64,000 nt of DNA from Apophysomyces variabilis. Its lineage: Eukaryota; Mucoromycota; Mucoromycetes; Mucorales; Mucoraceae. The stretch lies in NCBI GenBank assembly GCA_002749535.1, contig MZZL01000408.1, positions 2,496,631 to 2,560,630 of the forward strand, read 5' to 3'. This document shows, piece after piece, positions 47,601 to 59,566 of this stretch (its first letter is position 1; each line of letters begins with the position of its first letter). The notes below the pieces were generated by a model. It was not told the DNA's origin and ran no database searches. It saw nothing but the letters and a program-made list of their open reading frames with translations. A program made the position numbers and the translations under genes.

Positions 47601-47931
47601 GTTAACGAAGACAGGGGCAGGCGTCTTTGCAGGCTTCTTCTTCTTCTTTTCGCTTGCGTCTGAGTCGGAGTTTTGCTTCTTTTGTTCTTGAAGCTTTTAT
47701 TGCAATGGGGCAAGTTCATGTCAATAAATTGGAAAACAGCATTGACTTGTTGAAACATACCTTGGCCTGTTTTGCAGCAAACTTGGCCAACTTTGCCTTT
47801 CGCTTTTCCTCATTCTTAGCCTCGTTCTTCGCTTTCTTAGCAGCAGCGGCAGCAGCAGCAGCAGCATCGGCTTCATTAGCTGGCACGTTTTCAGTTGGTT
47901 GTTGCTGTGGGTCTTTTGGGTCAGCGGCCAT
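44668..47931 (-). CDS. VAS1: Valyl-tRNA synthetase
   Basis: Class I aminoacyl-tRNA synthetase charging tRNA-Val. The N-terminus ([17 protein letters not shown]) carries an Ala run and Lys-rich helices typical of eukaryotic cytosolic enzymes. The catalytic core starts at [20 protein letters not shown] and has the HIGH signature in [20 protein letters not shown], the editing domain ([17 protein letters not shown]), [27 protein letters not shown], and the KMSKS loop as [15 protein letters not shown]. The C-terminal anticodon-binding region and coiled coil end ENITVYLKN. About six introns are used. There is no obvious mitochondrial presequence; in yeast one gene makes both cytosolic and mitochondrial forms, and a second form here would need an alternative start. 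It is head-to-head with WDR6. Confidence 0.96.
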
Positions 47932-48105
47932 GGTGTGTCAAAATATGAGAAGGGAAACGTTTTTTTATCAAGTTACCATTTTATATCCTATTTTTTCAGC
48001 CACTCTGCAGTCACTCGATCGGAGTCATACTTTGTCAAGTCCATTAAAGGCAACACGATTCCGTTTCGAGAGAAAGAGAAGCGGCCAGCAGAGCAGACCG
48101 AAACG
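47932..48105. promoter_or_regulatory. Bidirectional promoter of VAS1 and WDR6
   Basis: Only 174 bases separate the divergent start codons. Both promoters and leaders must lie here or overlap the genes. A tatatcc element sits near 47981, with no clear canonical TATA box for either side. Confidence 0.6.
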
Positions 48106-51100
48106 ATGGCATTAGAAGACGCATGCTGGCATTCTCAGTCCGAAGTCAGCAGAACTCCATTGCAGATCCTTGAAAAGGACGTCTTTGCTGGCATAGTAAC
48201 TAGCCTCTGCTTCCACAGTGAGACGATTTTGCTCGCAGGACATGGACCATTCCTAAAAGTCTACAATGTACGGAATGGACGCCTCCTGACGTGTCAGAAC
48301 GTCTTACCCGGAAACAGAATACACCGTATTGTTCTTGGTATGAAAATATTAAAGGAAATACAGTTAGTATCATCACGTTATTTATGTATTCGGCTATCTA
48401 TAAAGTTCCGCGGATCGATCATAAGGACGGCGTCGAGTCAAGGCGTCTAATCGCATTCGGATCAAAATACATGAGTATTGTTCAACTGGATATATCATCC
48501 GATAGTGCAAGGTAGAAGAGAATCAAACAAGTGTTACGTTCTTATAGTCGGATTAGTATCTCCGTGTGTCAACCCTTTGGACCTTTCGCCGACTGGATCA
48601 TGGATGCCCAATGGCTACAAAAAGAAGTAAATAGACTGGATCTTTCATTTTCTCGAAAGTTATTGACAGGAAACAGAATTCTGTATGGGAATCACGTCCT
48701 TCGGAGATTGCCATTGCATTTGCCCACAACTACGTCGAAGTCTATAATATCGAGCATTCAGTTCCTCAACGGATTTACCATGTTCAATGTCAAGTTCGGT
48801 GCATTTTGTAGGTTTGGGGTAATTAGAAATTGATCTAACAGGTGTTCATAGATATTCAGCGCGTTTCTTCGGAACAACTTTGTCAACACTGATACTCGCA
48901 TCAGGCACTGTCTTTAATGAAGTTCATCTATGGAGGGTTAACGAAAAGAACGAAGATGAAGATGGCATTGTTCACAAAAAGTTGATTGGTCACGAAGGTG
49001 TCATCTTTGGCATCCGATTCAACGTCGATGGAACGCTACTGAGTAGCGTATCAGACGACCGGACGATCCGTATATGGCCATTAACGGATGAGACTGGGAG
49101 GTAGAGAGTGTATTAAAATCCGAAAATATCGCGACATATGCTCACGCTTTAGTGAAAGCAGCCAGAAACCACTCGTAATATTTGGTCACACAGCACGCGT
49201 ATGGGATTGTCAATTTGTGGATGAATATCTTGTCAGCATTTCAGAGGTGAGCAAAATTCAGGTGAGGGAGACTTTATCTTTGACCAGTACGCATGTTGCA
49301 TAGGATACCACCTGCAGAGTATGGAAAAATTCGCTATTAGCTGATGCTGAGAGTCAACAAGAAGATTCTGATGTTGATTGCCTGGCATGCTGGGAAGGAC
49401 ATAGCGGGAAAAATGTGTGGAGCTGTGCTGTCAGCCCCGAACACGCCATCGTTGCTACAGGTGGTCAAGACTCTGGGATTCGATTATGGTCGCTTTTGTC
49501 TATAAAACGAAACAAGATTGGTAAGCTTCGCTAAAATAGTAAAAAAACAAAAGAGGCTGTAAGAAAATGGTCTCACACAAAAAGATAGACTCAGAGGCAG
49601 ATTTAGCTTGTATGCGTTTGCCTGATGACCGTACCAATGATTATATTCGCAATTTCTCTTTGATAAAGCATGGAACTTTTGTAGTAGCTACCAACCAAGG
49701 GTATATTAAAGATTTGGCTTATTTGGTGCTCGCTAATCCATAGTACAGGTATCTTTTAAAATACGATGCTAATAGACCTGAAAGACCCTGGACTTGTTTA
49801 CATCAAGACGATGACTACCGAAGCTACGTTATGATGCAACACTCGCCATGTGGTCGGATTGTAGTTACGGGCAGTATTGCGGGCCATATTCTCGTAGCAA
49901 GCACAGAAAACAGGTTTAAGGTATAAGCTCGCTAATTAGGCATGAACTGATGTTGCTTTTCATAGCCACTCAAATACAAAGTTCACGCGCAAAAAATATT
50001 TGCAATGTATATCGAGCCATCAGCAGGTAGTGAATTATACCTTGCTTTACTATTATCTAATTTATTTGCAGACGAAAACGTGTTTTACATTATATCACAT
50101 GCCTTCAATAGTGAGATTTACTTCCATCGTCTGGATATCACTACATCGTCTGCGGTATGCAAGTCCTTCTGCTATGGTGTGTCTCAGTTGGCGATACTAA
50201 CACCTTGCTAGCCCACTTTGAAAACACTATATAGACTTGAACTTCCTGTGGAACGAACAACAATCTTATCAGTGGGTCTAGTGGAGAGAAGCGGATTGCT
50301 TATTTGCGGTTCGCGAGAGTCTGCGCTCCTTATCTACAGGCTTCCTCAGCTTCTTCAACCGCAATTCGAATCAATCAAGCCAGTTACTCCGTCCATGCAA
50401 CTTAGACGCTCTCATGGTCGAGAAACTGTTAGCTCAATCACTATAAAACCTCAAACGGAGGACAAGGATATCACGTTTTGGACAACGGGAAGAGATGGTA
50501 GTTTTATTCAGTACAAGTTACGCAGCCTTTTAGACGAGGAAGAGATCGTCAAAGATGAATGTACCGAGATAAAGTTGGGCGTTGCCAGTCGTGGAGAGAC
50601 TGTCACTGAGTCAAAAGACTTGATACTGGAAAAGATATACCGCAACAAGGTCACCAAAGGCTGGCTTGAAGGTGCTGTTTACGTCGATCAAGAATTGCTA
50701 CTACTGGGATTTTACCGTAAACGCTTTTTCGTGTATAATGAATCCAAGAATTTTGAAGTAAGCTACTTTCGTACAAATGCTTTGTCTCATGTTCTGTTGC
50801 AGATGATCTCAGTTGCATGCGGTGGTGCACACCGACGATGGCATTTTACCACAGAGGACGCCAAGTTAAACACAAGTACCTTTTCTTTCATACGCAAGGA
50901 ACTGGTAAGGAAAGATAAGGCTATGCTTCACTGCCAGCATATTCAATTCGTGTCTTTTTTTTTACTAGCTCTATGGCTATATCCGGAATGGGGAGAGTAA
51001 TGTTGCTGGTGCCTTCGAAGAAAGCCTGCTTCAGGTAAGATATACGAGGTTCAGCTGTATATGACCTGACGATGCCATAGGAAAACTATCACGGACGTGA

Positions 51101-52769
51101 AGTACGAGCTATCAAATTCATGAGTATGCCTAGTCTACCCGTTGAATTGTTGTCTTAATCACTTTATTTCTAGAATATTTTGATGAAGACGACGATGACC
51201 AGCCATTACTTTTTATAACGGGAGGCGAGGATACTATCTTGCGGCTGCAACAATGTAAAAGCGAAAATCATGTCATTAGATGAAGTTACTTATGCGGAAA
51301 GATAGATATGCCAGATTCAGACAGTAAGTTCACGACGCTTTTAACCATCCGAAAGCATATTTCTGTTATTAAAAATATCGAGTACAGCAGAGGTAAGTGA
51401 AACCTACTTTCCATCTGTTCTCTGATAATTTCGCTCTAGGGATCTCGAATTTGCTTTTTACGAGTGGTGCCAACGAAGAACTGCGTTGCTGGAAACTTCA
51501 GGCAAAGCGGCCTTTAACACCCTCAGAGCCGATGGAACTTCATTGTCTTGAAGTTGCAAGCTGTCCATTTGTTAGGTGAGTGACAAATAGCTATTCGCGT
51601 TTATCGCTCTTACATAAGGTTTCCTCAGCGAGATTTCTGAAACCAGAATCATGGACACCACCGTTTATACAATTTCGCCTACACGAGGTCTGCACTTGAT
51701 AGGTGCAGTTTACTCCGATGCGATGATAAGGGTAGGCAGAGGACATTGGTCAGCCAGGCTATAGAACTAACGGCCCTGTCTTAATTTGCACCAAAGATAT
51801 GGCTCTTCAATGAGAATACCCGTCGGTTTTCCCTGGTTGTTGATGGGACATGGCATGCTAAATGTATACTGCAAATTACCCATGTCCTGATGCGAGGTAC
51901 AAATGTTAAATAACTATATCGCCTAACTAACGTTTCTGGAGTAGACAGTCAAGGCCATGATCGATTACTTTTCTTCACTTCCGCTACCGACGGACGGTAC
52001 GTAAACCAAATGTGTGAAAGAACACCCAACTCACATCACGTTTGATCCAAACTACTGAACTAAAATAGAATTGCTCTGTGGGATATCCATGAACAATTAC
52101 AGGAAGTTCTCAATCATGAGGATTTAGAGGTCGATCCAACGAAACCTGCAATGAAATTATCTGAGCCTGCCTATTCTTACCAAGCGCACATGTCTGGAGT
52201 GAACGCTCTGGAAGTTGTATTATGCCGAGGTAAAATAGCCAACTTAATAATTTTGGTCGTATCTAATGCTGTTCGGTCTAGAGCATAGCCATTTAACGAT
52301 CATCACAGGAGGTGAAGATAATGCCCTTGTAGGATTACTAGTGCGATATGATAATGGAAGCTACAATGCTGTGGGAAAGCCATTGACGATACCCGATGCT
52401 CATGCGTCTTCCATCACAGGTACGGAGAACCCCTACATTATCCGACGCTGTCTTACAGTTTTCACTCCCTCTAGGTCTTAATGTTAAGGATAATACCGTT
52501 TACACCACGTCGACCGATCAGCGACTTAATTTATGGACATTGCGAGATCTTGGTTCAGAAGGAATATCGTTAACCATGGCATCAGCAGCGTTTGTTGATG
52601 TGCCTGATCCGTCTGCTATGGACATTATAGAATACAAGTAAGATTTTGCCTACTCTAATTGAACTGTCAAACTGATCGGCCGAGTAGTGGGAAGATACAT
52701 GCTGCTGTCACTGGCATAGGATTGCAGATATTTAACGTTGCAGATAATAGACAAAATAAAATAGAATAA
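48106..52769 (+). CDS. RTT10: WD40 protein WDR6/RTT10 (Trm734), tRNA 2'-O-methylation cofactor
   Basis: Intron-rich gene for a large beta-propeller protein. It starts MALEDACWHSQSEVSRTPLQ, with VTSLCFHSETILLAGHGPFL and KVYNVRNGRLLTCQNVLPGN typical of the WDR6 N-terminus. WD repeats are visible throughout: IGHEGVIFGIRFNVDGTLLS with DDRTIRIWPL (near 49000-49085), FGHTARVWDCQFVDEYLVSI, GHSGKNVWSCAVSPEHAIVA with GGQDSGIRLWS, and near the end TSTDQRLNLWTLRDLG. It ends before TAA at 52767-52769. Yeast Rtt10/Trm734 partners Trm7 for methylation of position 34 in the tRNA anticodon loop; human WDR6 partners FTSJ1. Exon limits between 49100 and 52500 were only partly traced. It is convergent with the bL36m gene, 51 bases away. 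Confidence 0.85.
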
Positions 52770-52820
52770 AGGGTTTGTCATTTATACACAATTGATATCT
52801 ATTTTATGTCCGATGGTCGT

Positions 52821-53024
52821 TTATCCTTGGCGTTGCTTGTGTTTCTTATCCTTGCTGCATGTAACAAAGAGCTTTCCTCGGCGTCTGACAGTTGTACATC
52901 CATCGCACAGCTTCTTGACAGAGGATCTGACCTTCATTGTACGTAGGATCATCATGGTCGGTGTCTGCAACGTCTGCTGTCGTGCTTGGCCAAAACTGCG
53001 TGCGATTTGTGTTAGAAAGGACAT
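52821..53024 (-). CDS. RTC6: Mitochondrial ribosomal protein bL36m
   Basis: Single-exon gene. From [20 protein letters not shown] at 53024 it has a mitochondrial-type N-terminus, followed by the bacterial L36 sequence: [20 protein letters not shown], then [18 protein letters not shown] and stop. The zinc ribbon ligands (CDGC, a later Cys and His in KKHK) are conserved. A longer start at 53051 ([10 protein letters not shown]) is possible but would overlap the divergent small gene. The protein stabilises the large mitochondrial ribosomal subunit. Confidence 0.93.
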   Translation of the reverse strand: MSFLTQIARSFGQARQQTLQTPTMMILRTMKVRSSVKKLCDGCTTVRRRGKLFVTCSKDKKHKQRQG

Positions 53025-53038
53025 TGTACGAACGGAAA

Positions 53039-53395
53039 ATGACTGTGGCAAAAGGTGCGGTAGGGTAGTCGTTGTTTATCTGCCAGCAATGGTGCGACTC
53101 CGGTTAAAAAGATGTGACCACTCGGATCGACTATTTTGTCCAATCAGCATCATTAGATTACCTGGTACCTTTCCAAGCTCATTCGGAGCACTGGGATGAA
53201 CTATTGCAACTAACTTTTAGACAAGGTACAAAGATTGAAAATATAGTAAGGAGATTATTCCAATCTGTGTTTCTAATTTGTTGGTTACCTTTATCGTTCT
53301 ACCATTTTGCCTCTGTCTTTCTTCCCTGTTCACCCGTAGAGGTGTTTCCATTTCCAAGCTTCAGTGATCTGTCCAAACAGTTGCGATATATTTAA
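53039..53395 (+). CDS. Possible tiny spliced gene, unknown
   Basis: Three exons join in phase: 53039-53054 (MTVAK plus one base), 53112-53225 and 53340-53395, for 61 residues. The second exon reads [20 protein letters not shown] and [15 protein letters not shown], and the third [18 protein letters not shown]. Both introns begin GT (gtgcgg, gtacaa) and end AG (aaaaag, cccgtag). The composition resembles a conserved small protein, but I cannot name it. It lies 14 bases from the divergent bL36m start, so the two would share a promoter. Confidence 0.45.
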
Positions 53396-53764
53396 ATTTT
53401 GAAATAAGCTTACTTTGAACTGCAATAAGTGGTTGTAGTCAGTAACTGAACTAGAAACGTGTAGATCCTCCTTGGATTAATAAGTGATATTTCGATAAAC
53501 TGACTAGACCCTTGATGCAACAACCTCTAAAAGGCAGAGCAATACTGTGGGTATTCTTCGTTCATTATACGGACATGTATCAAAGAAACGGTAAGTCTTG
53601 CGCAATTACTGAATTGCCATTGATATTCAACATTCCTGTATACACTGTGTCTTCCTTCGTCGTCTTCAACACAATAAAACCATTCATCCAATTTTTTCTT
53701 ATAATGACAAAATTTTTATCTACCAAGAAAAAAGAAGGGCAAGCACATATTACTATTTAGCAAC
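53396..53764. other. Intergenic region
   Basis: AT-rich sequence between two convergent stops, the small gene at left and ETF-QO at right. Only open frames without proper start codons are present. Confidence 0.45.
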
Positions 53765-55943
53765 TTAGGTCCAGACATACTAAAAAATGAACAGAGCATT
53801 AGTATGAACCATAATGGATGCGTTCTATGTGTTACCTGAGGTCCTCCGCCACCTTCTGGTACAGTCCAGTCGATGTTCTGTGATGGGTCTTTGATGTCAC
53901 AAGTCTTACAGTGCACACAATTCTGCGAATTAATTTGCAAGCGCTTTTGTCCCGGGTTTGCTTCGTCATCAACATATTCGTAAACACCGGCTATAAATAA
54001 AAAAAAATGAAATTATTAGGCGGTTGTCAATCAACTCGGATGAGTCAAGCCTACCAGGGCAGAAGCGGTTCTCTGGACCATCAAAGACAGCCAGATTTCG
54101 TTCTACTGGCACATCCTTGTCGCGAATACGCAAGTGAACTGGCTGATTCTCCGCGTGGTTTGTGCCACTGCGCGACACGTTGGTCAAGAGATCGAACGAA
54201 ATGACACCATCAGGCTTCGGGTAATCAATGGGTTTGGCATTGCTAGAAAATTTGTCAAACTAAAAAGAAAAAATTGACATAAAGCAGAGCTACTTACTGA
54301 GCGGGAACCATTGCTTCCCAATCGGCCTTCTTATGCTTGAAAGTCCAAGGCTCACGTCCCTTAAGGAACAAAGTCTCAATACCTGAATAGAGAACGCCTC
54401 CAAGCAGACCCAAAGGTGTATGGAACGAGGGTTTGCAGTTTCTGACTTCATACAATTCTTTGTATACCCATGAGTCCTTAATCCTTTCCTCATAGCTGTT
54501 CAACACAATGGGTCCTTCGACTTCCTCTTCAGAACCAAATAGTGCTTCATAGGCAGACTCGGCAGCAAGCATACCGGATTTCATCGCTGTGTGTGTTCCT
54601 TTGACCTTGGGCAAATTCAAGAAACCAGCTGTACAGCCAATAAGAGCACCACCGGGGAAAACGAGCTTTGGAATGGATTGGTAACCTCCTTCATTCAATG
54701 CCCTCGCACCATACGAGATACAAGTACCACCTTCAAGCAGATCTTTCACGAAGGGATGATGCTTAAATTTCTACTCCGAATGACGCTCGTGTAAGTCAAA
54801 CCGTGACATATTTTCCCACGCTCTTATTCTTACCTGGAACTCCTTGTATGGGGAAAGGTAGGGGTTGCTGTAGTCGAGGCCAACAACGTATCCAATAGCA
54901 ACAAGATGGCGTTCAGGCTCGAGATGGTAGATGAAGCTACCAGCATATGTGTGCATATCTGTGGGCCAGCCAATCGTATGCGTCACGGAGCCAGGTTTAT
55001 GTTTTTCGGGAGCAACTTCCCATACTTCCTTAATACCAATGCCATACTTCTGAGGCTCACTGTCCTTTCTCAGATCAAACTTCTTGTACAGAGTTTTGGA
55101 AAGGGAACCATGGCAGCCTTCCGCAAACAACGTAACCTTGGCTTTCACAGCCATACCCCGCTCATATGTATCCTGCATTAAAAGGCGTGAGAATTTTTTT
55201 TTCACTTTTCCGCACTAAACGAACGTTACCTTGGGTTCGAAATTCTTATCAAGACCCACGTCGTTCAAGTTAACGCCACGGACGCTTCCGTCTTCGTTAT
55301 AGAGAACTTCGCTAGCAGCAAATCCAGGGTAGATCTCAACGCCCAATTCCTCAGCTTGTTCTCCGAGCCACTTGACGAAGTTGTTGAGTGAGACGATGTA
55401 ATTGCCTTTATTATTCATCTGGGGTGGGTGTGGGAGTGGAATAGCCATGGTGGAAGTGAGGAAGCGCATGCTATCCTTGGTTACCGGGGTATTAAGGGGC
55501 GCGCCTCTTTCCTTCCAGTCAGGGATCAATTCGTTCAGTGCTGTAGGCTCAAGAACGGCGCCACTAAGGATATGTGCGCCCACTTCACCGGCCTTCTCGA
55601 TGACCATGACACGACATTCTTTGCCAGCCTCATTCGCCAACTGCTTCAAACGAATGGCGGCCGACAACCCAGAAGGACCACCGCCTACAATGACTACGTC
55701 GGTTTCGTCTTCAAACTGTTCTGCACGGCGGGGATCGTCTTCAGGAAGGGAGTTTCTGTCAAAGGGAATCCATATTTGATTGGAAGCTGTTGTGGACAGG
55801 CATCGGCGAGAGCTCGAAGCAAGAGAAGACTGCGGGATCCTTACGGATAGACGCGACAATGCCATTAAAGGCCGTGCGTTGAGTGCAGTGCGACACGTGG
55901 TACGCATACGGGAAGCCATATTTCCACGGATAAACATGGCCAT
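53765..55943 (-). CDS. Electron transfer flavoprotein-ubiquinone oxidoreductase
   Basis: Inner mitochondrial membrane flavoprotein (ETFDH, yeast Cir2) passing electrons from fatty-acid and amino-acid dehydrogenases to ubiquinone. The N-terminus ([20 protein letters not shown]...) is rich in Arg and Ser, a mitochondrial presequence. FAD-binding motif [19 protein letters not shown], then [69 protein letters not shown], and the 4Fe-4S module [19 protein letters not shown] with PEGGGGPQ. A last small exon supplies YVWT before the stop at 53765, matching the short tail seen in relatives. Five or six introns are used. The start could also be the Met at 55919. Confidence 0.95.
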
Positions 55944-56489
55944 TGTTTAGAAGAGTAGGGGGGGTTGGGTTGGGTTAGGCAAGAGAAAAAGAAAGCGAAA
56001 GAGATGAGTAAAGGGTGAGAAAGCCGCTTTGTCACCGATCACATGCACTCGCAGATTACGCCTCATCAAAAAAAAGATTGGAGAAAATTTGAGTCAAAAT
56101 CAATATCCGACATTATACCTAATTGGTTAATGCGGATCATAAATCTCACGTTTCCCTGTTAGATGGAAAAGAGTACGAGTAAAAGTGCGGATTGGTGGCT
56201 TTGGGGCTACTGTCTGGCTAGATCAGTTTTCTCCCAATAAATCGACTGTATCTACTTTAATACCAATTCTATGCGAGCCATAACTACAATAAATAATAGC
56301 GTCGGTTCTTAGGCAAAAGCTAGCTTATGAAAGACGACAGGTAATGTTGACAAGTGAAGAACAAAGGAACGTCGTGCCCCAAAATTAAATGGAGCTTACC
56401 ATTTTTTTAGCCTAGTTGAGGGCTCATGAAACGTTTTTCGTGTAGTTTGATATATCCTTGAACCTTGAAATAGCACCTCAAGATTCAGA
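55944..56489. promoter_or_regulatory. Upstream region of ETF-QO gene
   Basis: A purine/GT-rich leader near 55950-56010 and AT-rich sequence beyond. No gene is recognised; it should hold the ETF-QO promoter. Confidence 0.4.
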
Positions 56490-57659
56490 AAATAACGGCA
56501 AAAACGACTTTACCATCTTTTGCGGAATGATCCTAACGCTTGCAGTGTTCAGAGCGCTGCTGGAGCGATAGATGTGTACAAATAGCAACGAACATTGGAA
56601 GCGACATTTTCCGGAAGGGACACTACGAAGTCTCTAGCCTCGAGCGTAGATCAGCTAATTCGTCAATCACAGTTGATGTCAACAGACCCTCGACAAACAA
56701 GGAACAAAATTAGCAAAAGTTTGGAGAAGAAGCAATTTGAAAACAGCGTATTTATATTGCAACACAACGAACCATATGAAAAAGACAGTGGGGGTCTTAC
56801 AAAAAGAAATTGAGTTCACTAGATGGGAGTGAGGGTTGGTAAGCACACTGTATGAAAGCCACTTATTTATTGTATGCCTTTCGATCGTGATGTCTGCACG
56901 TAACATCATTTTCTTTTTAAATAGGTACGTGAATTTTCTTTTCTTTCAAAAATTTGAAGCGCCTAACTATAATGAAGCACTCCCTATTCGGCCTTCATTG
57001 ATATTTCGTATACATGCAGTTTATACATGCAAAAATTTGATGCATCTTAAACAGAGAAGGGATTGTTATCACTGCTTAGAAAATATTCATCAATTGCGAT
57101 ATAGAAAAGTTGGTAAGTCCAATGCTCTTTCGATCAAAGAAGACCCGATAGTTAGATGCAAAGATGGATACCTATCTAACAGTAGGAAGAACAACAATAT
57201 CTATGTTTAGAACAGCGATTCTTTGTCACTTTGGTATGGATTTTTTCTTGTACAATTTGTTATCCCTTATCGAATATTTATACGCCATTACTACGTGTTA
57301 TTTGTTGTTACTCAGGTTCAGGTTACTGGCCTATGTTTATCTGTATGCATGCCAGGTCCTTTTTTCACATGTAAATGCTGACGTTAAACAGAGCACGTTA
57401 CACGTTCTTCCACCAGTAGTTCCTTACTTCCATATCAACCATCCGACTTTAAGAGGAGTGGATTTTGCTTGTGTCTGCAAGGGTTTTCTTTTCTTTTTAT
57501 TACTATTTTCATAAGCAAAGAAGGGTAGCAACGTCAAACGCTTTACCCTCTAAAGATAGCAAGGTGCTACGGCTGTCACTCAACGAAAAATTGGGTACGA
57601 GGTCTTTTGACCTGAAGTTGTTAAAGTTTCATTCTAGATTGAGCTTAAGAGGCAGGTAA
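56490..57659 (+). pseudogene. Probable decayed gene, unrecognised
   Basis: A plus-strand frame reads RQKRLYHLLRNDPNACSVQS and AAGAIDVYK, meets a TAG at about 56583-56585, and continues in the same frame with QRTLEATFSGRDTTKSLASS, VDQLIRQSQ and SLEKKQFENSVFILQHNEPY to a TGA near 56812. The composition on both sides of the TAG looks like coding sequence. Further open pieces follow: FEAPNYNEALPIRPSLIFRI at 56956, HVLPPVVPYFHINHPTLRG at 57400 and SKVLRLSLNEKLGTRSFDLK to 57659. No start codon or domain was found. It may be a disabled host gene, a mobile-element relic, or a real gene whose TAG lies in an intron I could not place. Confidence 0.3.
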
Positions 57660-58452
57660 GGGTGCAACATTATGTGAGCTTTAGTAACATGTAGTGTGCT
57701 ACCAAGACCAAGTTAATCAAATATTGCATTGTTGCCTCAGTTTTGGCGGCCATTAGCACGTGTTCGATATGCCGCGTTGTCTTTTCCTTGATATCTTCAT
57801 CCCAACTGTTATTTCAAGGCTACAACCATGCACTTTCCCTAGCATTTTCCGGAATACCATGTAGTTCTGTTGTTAACTAAGCCTTCACCTAAGTTTACTC
57901 GGTTGCCTTCTTCTTTTGAGAGAATGAAAGGATTGGACAATACCGAGTTTCTCTCTATTTGTGTCTATCTAGTCTTATAGCATCTGGCTAGAACTGGAAA
58001 AGGAAAAAGATATGTCACAATCAATCCAACTTTTTGTTTGCTCGTATCACAGTTTGTGGTAAGGAACTTGTTTTGAAGTTTAGACTATGGTTACAGATTT
58101 CATATGGAGTCAATGACATTATCGCATTCTACCATTTTGTGACACACCTGTTTATCTGTTTAACGGTCATGTTGTTGTATAAACAATTAATTTCATTAAA
58201 ATGCAAAAACAAAAAACATATAGTATATATCCCTCGGATGATGTGAGGTTTTGGTTTTTTACAAAAAAGAAACAGTAGCAGGGGGGATGTCTTGATAAGT
58301 ATTCGTTGTCTATTCGGTCCGACTAGTATGGAAGAATAGTAACACAAAGGGAAAAGCACATGTCTTCTTCTCTTTCGGTTGTTTTTTTTTCTTGTTTTAC
58401 TTTGAAAAGCAATGGTACCTGAAAAAATGATGGATAGAAACAGACTGCTGAT
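57660..58452. other. Intergenic region
   Basis: AT-rich sequence with no coherent exon on either strand. It lies between the decayed gene and the 3' end of the MIT-domain gene. Confidence 0.45.
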
Positions 58453-59566
58453 TTAGTTTTTCTGGGTATAACTTGGAGTCTCGGCGTAGGCAAGACCAGC
58501 CTTCACAAAGGCAGTGACACCGGTATAGACGGCCTCTGTTACCATCTGATGAACTTCGTATTGTTTATCAATCTCGATAGCTTTGGCGATTCCGCGTCCA
58601 GCTAGGTCCATCGTACGCTTACGGATATGATAGGCATTATCCATGGCTTGCATACCGGATATGGCATAAGTCATTGCAGAAGAAACAGCATCTAGAAACA
58701 GTTTCCGTTTCAGTATGGGTGTCACATCAGGAAAAAAACAGAAAAAGGAATAAAGAAAAGAATTCTATGTACCGGGAATTGGGCTTCTCTTCAAAGCAAC
58801 AGCACCCAAGACCGCAGCGTTAACCACAAGATTGGAAAATTGTGATCGAAGAGGTGTCTCTTCCGATTCGTCTTGCGGTTCAAAGTTCTCAGCTTCCGGT
58901 TGTGGAGGCACAGCCAGATCGAGGTCTTTGCGCTCTTTTAACTCGATCAGCTTTTGTTCTAGTGCGGCTTTGATGTTGGGGTCGGAATCGACTTAAAAGG
59001 ATAAGAGCAGGTACGGTGTAAAAGAGAAATTTAGATTGGTGCATATCAAAAAAAGAAGTTTGCTTACGGGGAAGAGCCGAAATCATTCTATCCAAGCCCA
59101 TCATGTAGAGGTCCATGGCCATCTGAGGGTTTCCGGCATTACCGATCTCAGTAGCCACGTTGATCAACGCAAGACCGTGTTCGACTTGTTTTTTATCGAT
59201 TGTGGCAGGCTCGGGAATGGGCGGCTTGCTATCTTGCCATGCGGCTGCGGAGAAAGAAGCGCGCTTCCAGACGTAGCCGGATAGTTTAGTAAATCTGGAC
59301 TGAGGAGCTGGCTGAGGGGTGCTTTCAGCGACCTTTTCGTAAGGTGGCGGTGGTGTTGCGTAGATACGGGGGGATGCAGGTGGGGCCAGACGATAGATAT
59401 CTCGTTGGTCATATACAGTAGTATCGCTATCAACTGAACTTCTTCTGCTAGACGACAAATGTGCGTATGGATCTTTTTGACCGGGAAACCAAGATGTGGC
59501 ATTGGAGATAGGAGTTCCTACTAGCTTATCTGCATGCGAAAGTACTCTAGAAACAAGTCCTGGCAT
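58453..59566 (-). CDS. MIT-domain protein
   Basis: Three exons (59068-59566, 58773-58991, 58453-58691) encode 318 residues starting MPGLVSRVLSHADKLVGTPI. A Ser/Pro-rich N-terminal part contains PPPPYEK. An MIT-like three-helix region follows, IDKKQVEHGLALINVATEIG and NPQMAMDLYMMGLDRMISAL. The next part is charged (LIELKERKDLDLAVPP), and the C-terminal helices read AMTYAISGMQAMDNAYHIRK and EVHQMVTEAVYTGVTAFVKA. MIT domains bind tails of ESCRT-III proteins, so a role in endosomal sorting or membrane remodelling is inferred; the spartin-like order (MIT then a C-terminal helical domain) is only suggestive. An upstream Met at 59623 would add a hydrophobic segment, but that stretch looks like leader sequence. 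Confidence 0.72.
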
